Source of the DNA: Gymnopilus junonius | Lineage: Eukaryota > Basidiomycota > Agaricomycetes > Agaricales > Galerinaceae | DNA length: 38,059 nucleotides | Direction: 5' to 3' | NCBI GenBank assembly: GCA_015501075.1 | Contig: JADNYJ010000311.1 | Location: 1-38,059 of the forward strand | Part shown: positions 25,448 to 35,183 of the stretch, one piece after another | How positions within the stretch are numbered: the stretch's first letter is position 1 | Layout: every line of letters starts with the position of its first letter | Notes under the pieces: model-generated | The model's input: only the letters and a program-made list of their open reading frames with translations | Databases searched by the model: none | What the model was told of the DNA's origin: nothing | Position numbers and translations under genes: made by a program

Positions 25448-26465
25448 GTCGTAAACTCGGATGGTGCATATTTATTTCGTTAGATTTCATTACTCCCTTA
25501 TATCCAGAGAACATATCATTTCGTCGTTGCACAATAAATCGAATTTTGTTTCTTCTTATCGGAAAACCAATTGCACCAAGCTTCAAGCGTGATTCGAACT
25601 TAGCCGTGCTAGATGCCAAGGTCTTCCTACTCGGTAAAACCTCACTGCCCAGTGCCTGGAACAAATTAGACCCAATCGGGATATGTGGCGTTGAAAAGAA
25701 GGTTTCCCACATGGGACAGCCTAATAGGGTAAATCTCATCAGGGACCCATTCCACCCGGCGTGTCCAGAGAAGTGGCCACGAAATGCCTTGCGAAATGCC
25801 ACGGTGAAGAGGGTGGATAAGTTGAAGACCTCATATGCTATTTCCAAATTTCGGGAGTCTTTATAGGAAATGTAAAGTTGGAAAGCAATTCAGGCAAGGG
25901 AGTTGCCATTGCGAACGGTCATAAACCTCATTACTCCTATACGTCTCATTTTGCCGACGTCACTAATGTGTGCATCGCATTAGTCAGATCAGTGGCATAT
26001 CGACAGATAATGTGGCAAAACAGTGCTTTGGCGCCCTTCAACACGTGTAACAGTTCTACATAAGCCAGCCAACCTGTCAAAATTTTACGCGGCACGAATG
26101 CTGTGTTCCATATGCAGAGGCTTCGCGGAAACCACGTTTAACTTTCCCTCTGATCTTCAGGGTTCAACTAGGGTTCAACCCAGGCCCAAAGATTGCATGC
26201 GAGACTTCTGGGCTCGCTTAATTGCTCTAAGAAGGGATAATCACACCGCAGTATCGGTAGGAGATGAAGGGACAAAAATACTATGTAGGGGGGTACAAAT
26301 GACACGGCTTGGGTTGAAATTGAAGAATCGACAGCCTTTCAAAAAGTATATTTATGGTCTCCTGACGGGGTGCGAGGCTAGTCTCTCCTATAGCTAGACA
26401 TACTTCGATATAATGTGGACGGAGTGTGTGTGTGACGTCCATGATTATAAGCAGTCTGTGATTTA
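25448..26465. other. Intergenic, 3' flank of the peroxidase gene
   Basis: Overlapping frames on both strands (25431-25847 minus, 25546-25866 plus, 26023-26397 plus) have no motifs. I regard them as chance frames. The proximal part should contain the peroxidase 3' UTR. Confidence 0.45.
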
Positions 26466-26908
26466 CTGCGCCCCTAAAACCGCGCTGGAAAATGTTTAGG
26501 TAATCTTCGGACTTTGAAATGAGATCATTTCTGCTACATAGAATGCTGAAGATCTCTTTTCAGAAACCTTTAGGGACAGTATTCGTCTAACCTACTTTCT
26601 AAACATTATATAAAATTTATACAAAAAGAGAAGAAGTTGTGGATGTGTTTTTGATTGGGGGTCGAACGGCGACAGGATCATGTGACACATTCTCCCTGTT
26701 GAACCCTGCAAAGTAAAACGGGCACAACTTGGGAACAACAGGTCCTCCTTTCCATTCAAAACTTCTTGGGATGGTCTACGAGCTTAAGGTAAACAATTTC
26801 TCTCTATATTTACCTAAAGAAATTTTGCTGTCACGTCAATGAAGCGCGACAGTAATTCAAAGTCCGAATATTACATAAACATTTTCCAGCGCGGTTTTAG
26901 GGGCGCGG
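26466..26908. mobile_element. MITE, 443 bp, 53-bp terminal inverted repeats, TA target site (Tc1/mariner-like)
   Basis: The left arm 26466-26518 begins CTGCGCCCCTAAAACCGCGC. The right arm 26856-26908 is its reverse complement with 3 differences in 53 (50/53). Both ends are flanked by TA (26464-26465 and 26909-26910), the target duplication of Tc1/mariner-type elements. The interior (26519-26855) is AT-rich and encodes nothing, so this is a non-autonomous element mobilised in trans. The near-identical arms suggest recent activity. The mariner assignment rests only on the TA flank; a different superfamily with a longer duplication would need different boundaries, and none fits. Confidence 0.8.
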
Positions 26909-26910
26909 TA

Positions 26911-27193
26911 AACGCTAGACTAAGTAAGTGGTGCGAGGCATCAGACAAGGGGTTTGGATCGCATCTGGTTATATTGAAATGCGAAGGATCATACATTTTT
27001 CCAGCCCTCGATCCGCTTCAATCCGTGTTGTGAACAACGATCACCTGTTTAGAAGCCCCGAGCTGAGTTGAATTTGCTGTCCTGGTTGATCTTTTTTATA
27101 AGGCACGATTCTTTTCACAATCGCCCACTTACCTATTGTCAGCGATCCATCATACGGCGCCATTGAAGAGCAGCCTTTTAATCGTTCTTTACA
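26911..27193. promoter_or_regulatory. Putative promoter of the first tandem-family gene
   Basis: About 280 bp between the MITE and the ATG at 27194. A TTTTTTATAAGG TATA-like element lies near 27095, about 100 bp before the start. The MITE therefore sits immediately upstream of this promoter. Confidence 0.4.
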
Positions 27194-28502
27194 ATGCTGT
27201 ATGACCCTTTTTACGATTATCCTGCAGACCCCGGCGGAGTCGGAAATTCGAACAGTGAGCGATAGTTATAAGCACTGACCAGCTGTTCCTCATTAATCGA
27301 AACTTTTGCAGACAACTTCAGTGCTGGGCAAAATGTTGACTCTGAAAACGATCACTCTGACTTCGCTTTTGATTCTAGTAAGCGGCAACTACAGGCACGA
27401 AACAAAAAGATCTACGTTAATCGCAATTTTACAGGGACTTTAACTTTACCTCAGCCGTATCCTGGGTCGGCAAATGGATTCGATGGATGGGCCAAACTGG
27501 AGCCAGTTCACTTACCAGCTGTTGAAGAACCTCAACTGACATCCCTCCCGCCTCATTCACACCCTCGGTGTCCATCGACAGTGCAGTTGCGGAAGCGGTC
27601 GCAGATGTCTCACCCCCTCTGGTTATGATAACAATTTTGCAGCCTCCCTAGACGCCAGTTTGGGTGCCACCTTGTTAAATAAAGGTTTTTTGCATGAACA
27701 TCCTGGTTCATCGTACAACAAAGTCAACCTGGGGGTTGAACAACCTCAATTACCGTCCTCTTTGCCATATATGATACCAGTCACTGACATCTATGGCATC
27801 ACCACCTACAACAGTGAGACTGATCTTTACACGCCAAACGACGTAGCAAACCAAGAGGCCTTGGTCACGTCTTCAAAAGGGCAGGAACTGTCGCACTCCT
27901 CACCCAACGATGTCTATCAGCATCCTAGCATTTCCTCGGCATTGGCATCTTCAATCATCTCCCGAAACATCAAGATCACAGACATCCATGATCTTTACGA
28001 CGGCGGTCATGCAGCAGTTGATTGTCCCGAGCCTAGCCAGGCTGTTATCCACCATCCCATCCCACTGAAACCCCATAATTACTTTGAACCACTTCAGAAT
28101 CCTACCCTACGAGCGCGTACTGAGCCTTACAACCATCCTCACCCACAGGTGAACCAAGAGTCACCATGCAGCCAACTATACCCTAGGTTGGAACCGCAAC
28201 TTTCTGCACTCCCCACCGGAGAAGCAGAAATAAAACAAAAACAAATGTCTGACCTGGCACCAGAGCCAGTCCCACAATGTCCAGCTCTGAGCACAAGCCC
28301 TATGAGTGGAAGTCTCATTCCGGTGATCCTCCAGGCCAGAGGTAAGTAGTCCTTTTCTGCCTCTCGCAGTCAGTGCTGATGATCGCGGTTTATTCCAACA
28401 GACCCAAGCTCTGCAAATGGTAATCTAAACCTCCTTGCAGCCCTGCAAGTACAAGAACAGCAGAGGCAAATGGAACACGGCGGGAAACATCAACAGAGCT
28501 GA
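27194..28502 (+). CDS. Tandem-family gene A: unknown Pro/Ser-rich protein, frame broken twice
   Basis: Exons 27194-27254, 27312-27377, 27435-28341 and 28402-28502, all with good GTGAGC/GTAAGC/GTAAGT donors and CAG acceptors. Exon 3 is not open as written. The reading frame changes near 27554 (CTC) and again at the C5 run 27613-27617. Each change is explained by one missing C, after which the exon phases close exactly and the product would be about 378 residues. The start is MLYDPFYDYPADPGG. The body is disordered, rich in Pro, Ser, His and Gln, with an ITTYNSETDLY segment and a GEAEIKQK segment. The C-terminus is a Gln-rich helix (LNLLAALQVQEQQRQMEH). It shares the GEAE block, and DNA around 28356-28386, with gene C (TCTGCCTCTCG..GTGCTGATGATC), so it appears to belong to the same family. 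No known domain recognised. Confidence 0.6.
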
Positions 28503-29346
28503 CCGCTTCCTTGTCCCTGGATTGGTCCAGGCCGACGCCCTCTTCTCTTCTGCATCAGCGTCGTCATCCTCTTCATTCAGGCCATCTGAGGGGTATAGAA
28601 CGATAATTAACCATCAGTCACAGGATTAAGTGGAGGATGAGGAAATGAAGTCATATGTACATTACCAAGTTGTGTTAAAGTAAATTCCAGTCAAGGATAA
28701 AGGAATAAAAAAGCAAGGTGTTCAAGACTGAAAACTACCGTGGCCCAATCGATCCTCACGTCAGTCACGTGAATGATGCAACGCGATGTGGGGTAACAGC
28801 CTCGGATTTACGGTACATACGCGTCAAGTACGCGTCCGCAACATGCCAGCGCTTCTGGAAAGAGAGGATCACATTCCTACAGGCAATCAAAATAAAAGAA
28901 GAAGGATAAACCCTAAATTAACATTGTTATGTATAAGAGCACTGCAAGGGCACTGTGCTGTGGACACACGAACACACGCTTTCCAAAAGTGACTGAACTG
29001 CCGCTATTTCATGGCAGTAAGTAAAGGAGAGGCACATCTGGCAAACAATTAATTATACCAACTCTCACTTATAATAAGGCCAGCGTTTCTGATAATTATA
29101 ATTTCCGTGCATTTATAGGGAGGAAGGAATTGATTTCGGGAATGGAAAGGCCAAGGCAGCAACAATGAGAAGATATAAATCGCTTCAGATGAAGTCATCA
29201 AATCAGCCTATTAAAAACCCTGGGCCAGTGTCGACAAGTTCATTGTTCTAAGTGCTGTTTTATAAGAGCACAAGTTTGTCAAAATTGTCCTTCACGCACA
29301 GCAGCAGGCCACCCACTTACCAACACACACAGCACTCTCCTTCCAT
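28503..29346. other. Intergenic between tandem-family genes A and B
   Basis: No gene seen. A TATA-like AGATATAAATC near 29172 and CTATTAAAAACC near 29208 lie 130-180 bp before the ATG of gene B and may be its core promoter. Confidence 0.4.
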
Positions 29347-30106
29347 ATGGCATCCAATTCCTTCACCACTGTCAATCGACCTCATGCCGCCAGTAAAGCT
29401 GGAGGACCCGGAAGACACCCGTCCAAAAAGAACCCTTCCTCCTGTAAGTAGTCGTTAGCAGCGCAATTGAAAAGTCAACCTCACTAATAATTTCATAGAT
29501 CCTGCCCTGGTGGACTCGGACCTCCTGCTTTTTAGCAGGATCGAGGACTCCAATATCGAGCCCTTTGATGACTTCCGTCTACTGAACCCCGGGTCTGACT
29601 ATCCTCTTTACAGCAATCTGTTCCCCGAGCCGTCCCAACCACCAGAGTCCCCTCGGTCATTGACACCCATGATACCATTTCATGATACCCCCATTACAAG
29701 CTCTCCTGTTTCGTTTGTCACCAACGTCCCGCAGTCCCTCTCTGTACATCCTCTTGAACCGAGTACCATGTATCAGGCCACCACCTACGATCCAATGGGA
29801 TGGCCCCAATCCTCATTGCCTTCCATGTCAGAGCATCATCCTTTGAATGCTTTCGAGATCGATGCCATGCCAGGGTTGGGCCTCTACGAGCCAACCATCG
29901 ACCCAAACATTTATTCAAACCAATCGGCGCCCAACATTGCGCAACCACAGTGGAGCACAGACACGCTGGAATATCCTGATTTCCACACTGGAGAGGCAGC
30001 AACACACATTGAACAGAGGATCGAACAAGCCTTTGTAGTCAGTTCAATCACCAGTTCCGAGTCCCAACTCGACGAGTGGAACCTCTCGGCCATTCGAAGG
30101 TATTAA
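29347..30106 (+). CDS. Tandem-family gene B: unknown disordered protein, intact
   Basis: Exons 29347-29443 and 29499-30106 (705 nt, 234 residues). The intron has a GTAAGT donor and a TTTCATAG acceptor, phase 1. The start at 29347 (MASNSFTTVNRPHAASKAGG) is chosen because only this frame splices in phase; the ATG at 29384 does not. The second exon carries the family blocks: DFRLLNPGSDYPLYSNLF at about residues 55-72, MGWPQSSLP at about 137-145, GEAATHIEQRIEQAF near 205-220 and the C-terminus LDEWNLSAIRRY. Composition is Pro/Ser/Thr-rich and acidic, with no signal peptide, membrane segment or zinc ligand. That would suit an intracellular regulatory protein, but the function is unknown. It is the best-preserved family member. 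Confidence 0.7.
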
Positions 30107-30194
30107 TCCAATGAGCATTCTGCCTCTCGCGAGGATGGAGGAGATATGTATAGAAATGCCGGGAAGGGGTCTCAGTGTACCATTGTATCTAACA

Positions 30195-31000
30195 ATATTA
30201 TGTGAAAACCAACGGAAAGCTTCAGTTTTAAATCGCGGGGGATGACTTGGTGCATGTGCATGCAGCAGTATTCACCGATGAGCTATACCATAAGGAATCG
30301 CGCATCAGGTTCGTTGAATAGGCGACGGTGGCGCAGCACGTCCAGTAATGAGTTAAAGGTGCAAAGCTCGAGCATCATGTAGACGTTGTCGTTGTCTTTG
30401 AAACAGTCCTGGATGTGCACTGGATTCTGATTTCTGCGCAGAGCTAGACAAAAGACAAGAGGTTTTTTAAGAAAATAGGAGAGACGTACTTTGGCTTTAG
30501 CTTTTTTCGGTTTTGAGGGACGATTCAATAACGACTTTATATGAGAGACGGGACCCTCGAGAGTCCTTGACTTCGTACACACGCGCAAAGCCGCCCTAGA
30601 GAAAAATCCACTCTCGTTAACAGATTCAAAGGATTTACGCAAAGCAAAAAGTAAAAGATAACATCTCACCTCCCCTCAAAATCGCACTTAATTAAACTAC
30701 ATCCTCCCCGTCTTATCCGTGATCACCTTTAGCGAGGAAGGAGCCGTATTGCTATTCCGCCTCGGCAGCGGCTCGGGCAGGGCGTGAGTATCGTGCGATT
30801 AGGCATAAGCCTCTAATGCGGGTGTAGGTACTGTTGGCGTTGGGCCTGGTGGTTGACGGCGTTGGTGAGAGGGGGCGGTATATTTGTGCTTGCGCCCGAG
30901 GGAGCATGACTGTAGTCAGATGCGGGAGGGAGGCATTGCCTTCTTGTAGTTTGATGGAGAGACTGTAGCGGAGAGACTGACGGTTGGCAGTGAGGGACAG
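30195..31000 (-). pseudogene. CDC5: Polo-like kinase (Cdc5/Plk) pseudogene, N-terminal half
   Basis: On the minus strand the N-terminal half of a Polo kinase can be followed: ITDKTGRM (near 30700) continuing with three stop codons where the family has KFKRVEFLGE; an intron; then GGFARVYEVKDSRGSRLSY, a K-rich block with a frame change and stop (30490s), an intron, LCAEIRI, a gap of about 8-10 codons, DCFKDNDNVYMMLELC, SLLDVLRHRRLFNEPDARF, a TAG in place of Gln, LIGEYCCMHMHQVI and PRDLKLKL. The catalytic HRD is PRD, and the kinase C-lobe and polo boxes are absent. Introns are retained, so this is a segmental, not retrotransposed, copy. Ser/Pro-rich sequence up to about 31115 may be the old N-terminal extension. 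Its 3' end approaches the end of gene B on the other strand. Confidence 0.8.
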
Positions 31001-31115
31001 TCATACGCGACGGCGGCGACGCACGGGAAAAGTCGAACGCGTTCCGGCACGGAATGTTTACGATCACGAGACAGGCGCAGCCTTTCGTCTTGTCGAACGC
31101 TCTACAAAAGGACAA

Positions 31116-31781
31116 ACGCCTTGAGGCTGTAGAGTCACTAATTGATTAACAGGCTTGAGGGAGTCTAGCTTGTCAGTAGCTTGTACTAGAGCGTCAACAA
31201 AGGAATAACGAAATCAAAGAATGAACCAAGACCACGAGGTAATCAGGACCCGTTTCAATGCACCACTGCACACCGCAGTCTGGTCAGACAGTGAATGTAA
31301 CGGGCTAGCGCCACAAGGACCAGGGTCCTACACTTTCTCGCCTAGCAGTAAGCGAAAAAAACAAAACTTCGATTACTTAACAAAGTATGTCCTGTTGCCA
31401 GTTACACCTATCCATCTCCATTTAGCAATTTTGCAAAGAGCAGAACCGCGTTCCCACCTGGAGCTCACCAAGTTGGTGATATATATTAATCTCGAAGATC
31501 AGGGTTAGTATAAAGAAAGAACAGGAACACGCCGAACTCTGACCGCTGTTGACAACTTCTATGCCACACTCCAATGATGATGATAAGATCTGGAATGAAC
31601 CCTCGAAATCGATAACCTGGGTAAGAACAATGCTCCCCTCTATATAATGTCCGAATCAAGGTCGTGGCACAAACACGTTTTTCTAAGTAATGATTTATAG
31701 GGCAACACATTTTATGATTGTCCAAATCCTTGAAGCACAGCAACCAGCAACTACCCAGCATCTACATACCAACGGCCCACA
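31116..31781. other. Intergenic, upstream of tandem-family gene C
   Basis: No gene recognised. A CTATATAATG TATA-like element near 31640 lies about 140 bp before the ATG at 31782. Confidence 0.4.
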
Positions 31782-32471
31782 ATGTTTCACGAATCCTCCT
31801 TCCCTATGCCTATAAATCCTGGTCTTCATATCGATCAGAGCCAGACCCCCGACGAATTTGGCGCGTTTGGACGCCAGTGGTACGCCTAAGTGGAGGAACG
31901 TTCGACTTGGGGTAAGCAAACTCGGCTGCATCGATCAGAAGTCCAGCTCAGTTCCTAGTACCCAGTTGCCTTGGACACTGAACTCCAGCTGCCCTATGGC
32001 ATGGGACGGCTAGACGCCGATAACACGTTCACAGACAACTTTCTTCCACTGAATCCTGGATCAGAGTACCCATTGTACTCAGACCTATTCAAGGCGCCCT
32101 CGCCAGCAGATCCTTTCGGCATGGAGATGAACCTTTCGAGCATTAATTACGATTCACCCGACTCTGCCTTCACCTTTGATTTGCAAGCTTGCGGCTCCCC
32201 GCCATTTCTTGGCGTGGGTTGGCCCCAATCTTCGTCACCCCTGGACACTTTCCAGCATTTCCAGCTTCCAAGTGGACATTTCCAGTCCTATTTTACTCTT
32301 CCATATGGAGAGGCAGAAACACGTAACAACCCGAGATTCAAACAAGCCCCCGTGGCCAGCCCTAGCATGGCCAGCTCCGAGTTTGACCCCGAGGAGCAGA
32401 AATTCTCAGCCATCGAGTCAGCCATTCGAAGGTATAGTATTAGGTATTCTGCCTCTCGATATGAGTGCTGA
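31782..32471 (+). CDS. Tandem-family gene C: paralogue of gene B, first exon doubtful
   Basis: The second exon, 31959-32471 (170 residues), follows a TTCCTAG acceptor and is open. It matches gene B block by block: YPVALDTEL (B: YPALVDSDL), PLNPGSEYPLYSDLF, VGWPQSSSP, GEAETRNNPRFKQA and IESAIRRY. It then runs on 11 residues past the point where B stops. The first exon probably starts at 31782 (MFHESSFPMPINPG) and should end at a GGGGTAAGC donor near 31911. Its frame hits TAA at 31887 and does not splice in phase, unless two bases are missing from (or one added to) the C5 run near 31848. If exon 1 is dead, translation could begin only at the internal ATG 32001. Function unknown. Confidence 0.5.
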
Positions 32472-33339
32472 TGATCATTTGGGACAGAATGGCGCGGCAG
32501 TGGGAGGGTCAGATGTCCTCGCTGGAGGCATCTTTTTGCGTGATGTTGCTTTTGAGGGCAACAGGATTGGATCGCCGGATGCAGATGAAATATAAGAATA
32601 GGGGAGGATCCCCTGGAGCACAGTCAAGAACGCACAAGATAAATTCAGGTAGTCTTGCATATTCTTGAAGAGGTCGTCCAGATGCATGAATATAGATGGG
32701 TATTAGCATTCGATGTAGGATAAGTCGAGTCCTTCGTCTTTTGAAAGTGGGATGGACGAGAGAAAGATGGAAGATGGAAGTTCCGGAGCAAGTGTCATTT
32801 TCATGCCATGATAATCGATTATCGGTTTCTCACGGGATATTGTGTCCTCGTCGCCTCATACTATCAGCAGGCATATCAGGTAATTAGTGAAGTAGTCCCT
32901 TTATGTATAGAAATTTTACCCCTTGTCAACACAGCCGCTTAGTCCGGCTTTCGCAATGATCTGATTTAATTTTTGATTTCATTCAAGCCGGTACAGCAAA
33001 GTACAAACAGTGACTATCGATAAATCACAGTGTGTGCATGAAGGAAAATGAAATAAAGTGAGAAAAAAAAATCTCGATAATCTGAGCTTTCATATTCTCT
33101 ATCCCGCCTGGGTCCAATGGATTAGTTCCTATCACCGTCATCAAGCCACAGATTCTGAACGCTGTCCAAACTGCAATCAAGTCATGGTTATCAGCCACAG
33201 CGCAGTCAAGAACGTAGCATCATCCCCGAAATTGTGTACCTACAATCCGGCGCACAGCTGCAATGATATGCGCTTCCGAATTGGAGGGGCACTCAGGATA
33301 GGGGAAGACCTATTCAAATAGAGCCTCGAAGACGGCTCA
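32472..33339. other. Intergenic, no gene recognised
   Basis: Short frames only. Stretches such as 33105-33160 (GGGTCCAATGGATTAGTTCC) faintly resemble the ATCCAATGGGATGGCCCC region of gene B and may be remnants of the relic copy that follows. Confidence 0.35.
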
Positions 33340-33450
33340 CCAACCGGCTTTGCACCTAAACTTGACGAGTGAGAGGGTTTCATTCTTCAAGCCCACTATT
33401 CGAAGGTGACGCCTTCTGAGTATGCCTCTCGATATGGATTCCGCCTTGAC
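33340..33450 (+). pseudogene. Tandem-family relic D: 3' end of a fourth copy
   Basis: CTTGACGAGTGA at 33360 corresponds to the LDEW codons of gene B, with TGA in place of TGG. It is followed at the right distance by CACTATTCGAAGG (B: GCCATTCGAAGG, encoding AIRR) and TGCCTCTCGATATGG (C: TGCCTCTCGATATGAG). Only this tail is convincing; the upstream body has diverged or been lost. Confidence 0.5.
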
Positions 33451-35183
33451 CGACTTGATTTATCATAGGTACCATCTCATGGCAACTTGATCGACAGCGT
33501 GCCTCTGGTAAATTCTAGGACAAATCCTCATCCACCAATGCAATATTTTTACGTTAAGCTACAGATATATTGCGATCAGGGCTACGGTCCTGACAATTGC
33601 AATTCGAAATGGCGTCCCATCGGGCAAAGAATTGGAAAAAAAATCTGAAAACGCGAGTCATCATGAGATTGCATCAGTCCTACCGTTTCTTCCAGCGCCA
33701 GCAAAAAAAGAAAAGGCTCATATGAGAGTAGGCATCGCTACTATGGAAGATGTGCACGCAAAGACTCTAATAGGGTCGTCGAGGCTGAAGAAAGAGAGGA
33801 AAAGAAACGCCGGACTGCCCCATATCATCTTCGCTAATCTTTAACGTCCTGGACTCCTAGAGCCGTATTAAAATCAGAAGACACGAGCCCACCAACATAA
33901 CACTCCCGCTCAGTCAACAGTAGGAGCGAGAGGATATTATGGGACCAGCCACCAAGGATTCGTTATCGTCGAAGATTCGGATGCCTCTGCATATAGACAT
34001 CGGCCCCGTCACAACCACCATCTTCGATTAGATACCATACCCCGGAAAAAGTGCAAGCGAAATATGGGCAAAAAAATCTGACTGTCAACTGAATGTGCTC
34101 TGCAGCTACTGTTAGCATCGATATCTACAGCTGGTATTAAGGGAGGAAAACGCACCTTCCTATGATTTGTGTTCGGGTGAAAGAAGGCGCGGTTTCCTTA
34201 TTTATTCGACACAGCATCGATCGTCGAATCAGATTCGAGGGAAATGAGGGCACGGATGTCGGGAATCGGGACGGCGTCTTCGAACTTGTCCCCTGGAAGG
34301 CAATTTACTGATGAGCATTCGTCAGAAGTAACTAGTAACTTACAAGGTTAAAGGTTCAAATATTGGAATAAAAAAAGAAATTGAATACAATAGGAGCTTC
34401 CTAGGCAGACCTATCCTAGGAGCCTGAGTTTGGGCCGTTTCGTAAATTGAATCATATATGGCGGCCGTGGAGCGCGCAGCTACGGGCCTTCGCGGAGGCA
34501 AAATTTCAAGAGGCATTCGGATGCCAGAACGGCCTTGAACGTCGGAATAATAAAACAAGGTGTGATTAATGGAGTACGTTGAAATGGCTCGAAGTTTCCG
34601 GAGAGTTTAGTCGGGGAAATAACAGGTGGGAGGGTGGGTCCTCTTGCGATTCCTGGCAGTTTTGTTTCTTCGAGAATTGACGAGAATTGTTGGGCGCAGC
34701 ACTTCCAGGTCGTTCCGCACAATTAGATCGACAGAGAATTGATTTGATTAATCTTTCAATTAAGAGAGTTCGGGATGCTGGCTGGGATGATTGATAATCT
34801 TGACAAGGCCAGGGGCGCCATCATGATGCGAGAGAACAGTTGTGGGGATTTCGGCGGGAGGATGGTTACCTTAGTGATCAGACAGCATGACCCCGGATAG
34901 ATCGAGCAGTGGCAATGCTGTTCGCAAACAAGGCCCATCCAAAGTCTGCTCTCAGACACCTGCCTTCAATCCCCCGTCGCCACCGCCACGACGACGATAA
35001 AGGCTCTTTCGTCAACGTCGGGCTCAAGCATATCCACAGCCTGCTCACCAGCACATATACCCGTCTGCACGACCTCCCCATTACTGGCCCACGATTGTTC
35101 GGTGTTGTCCCCGATACCGTCTGTCCATTCATCAGCTTCTCACATATCTCGACGAAGACGCTCTCTGAACCCTTTTTGGACTC
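33451..35183. other. Intergenic and upstream region of the Cla4-like kinase gene
   Basis: Frames such as 33632-33844 (plus) and 34480-34722 (minus) carry no motifs. Sequence from about 34900 is C-rich and may be the transcribed leader of the kinase gene. Confidence 0.4.

Noticed and set aside
26839..27033. 64-codon plus-strand frame
   Set aside because: It reads through the right inverted repeat of the MITE and is not a gene.
29718..30005. 95-codon minus-strand frame
   Set aside because: Antisense shadow of tandem gene B.
33632..33844. 70-codon Lys/Arg-rich plus-strand frame
   Set aside because: Starts in an A-rich stretch with no promoter, intron or homologue that I recognise.
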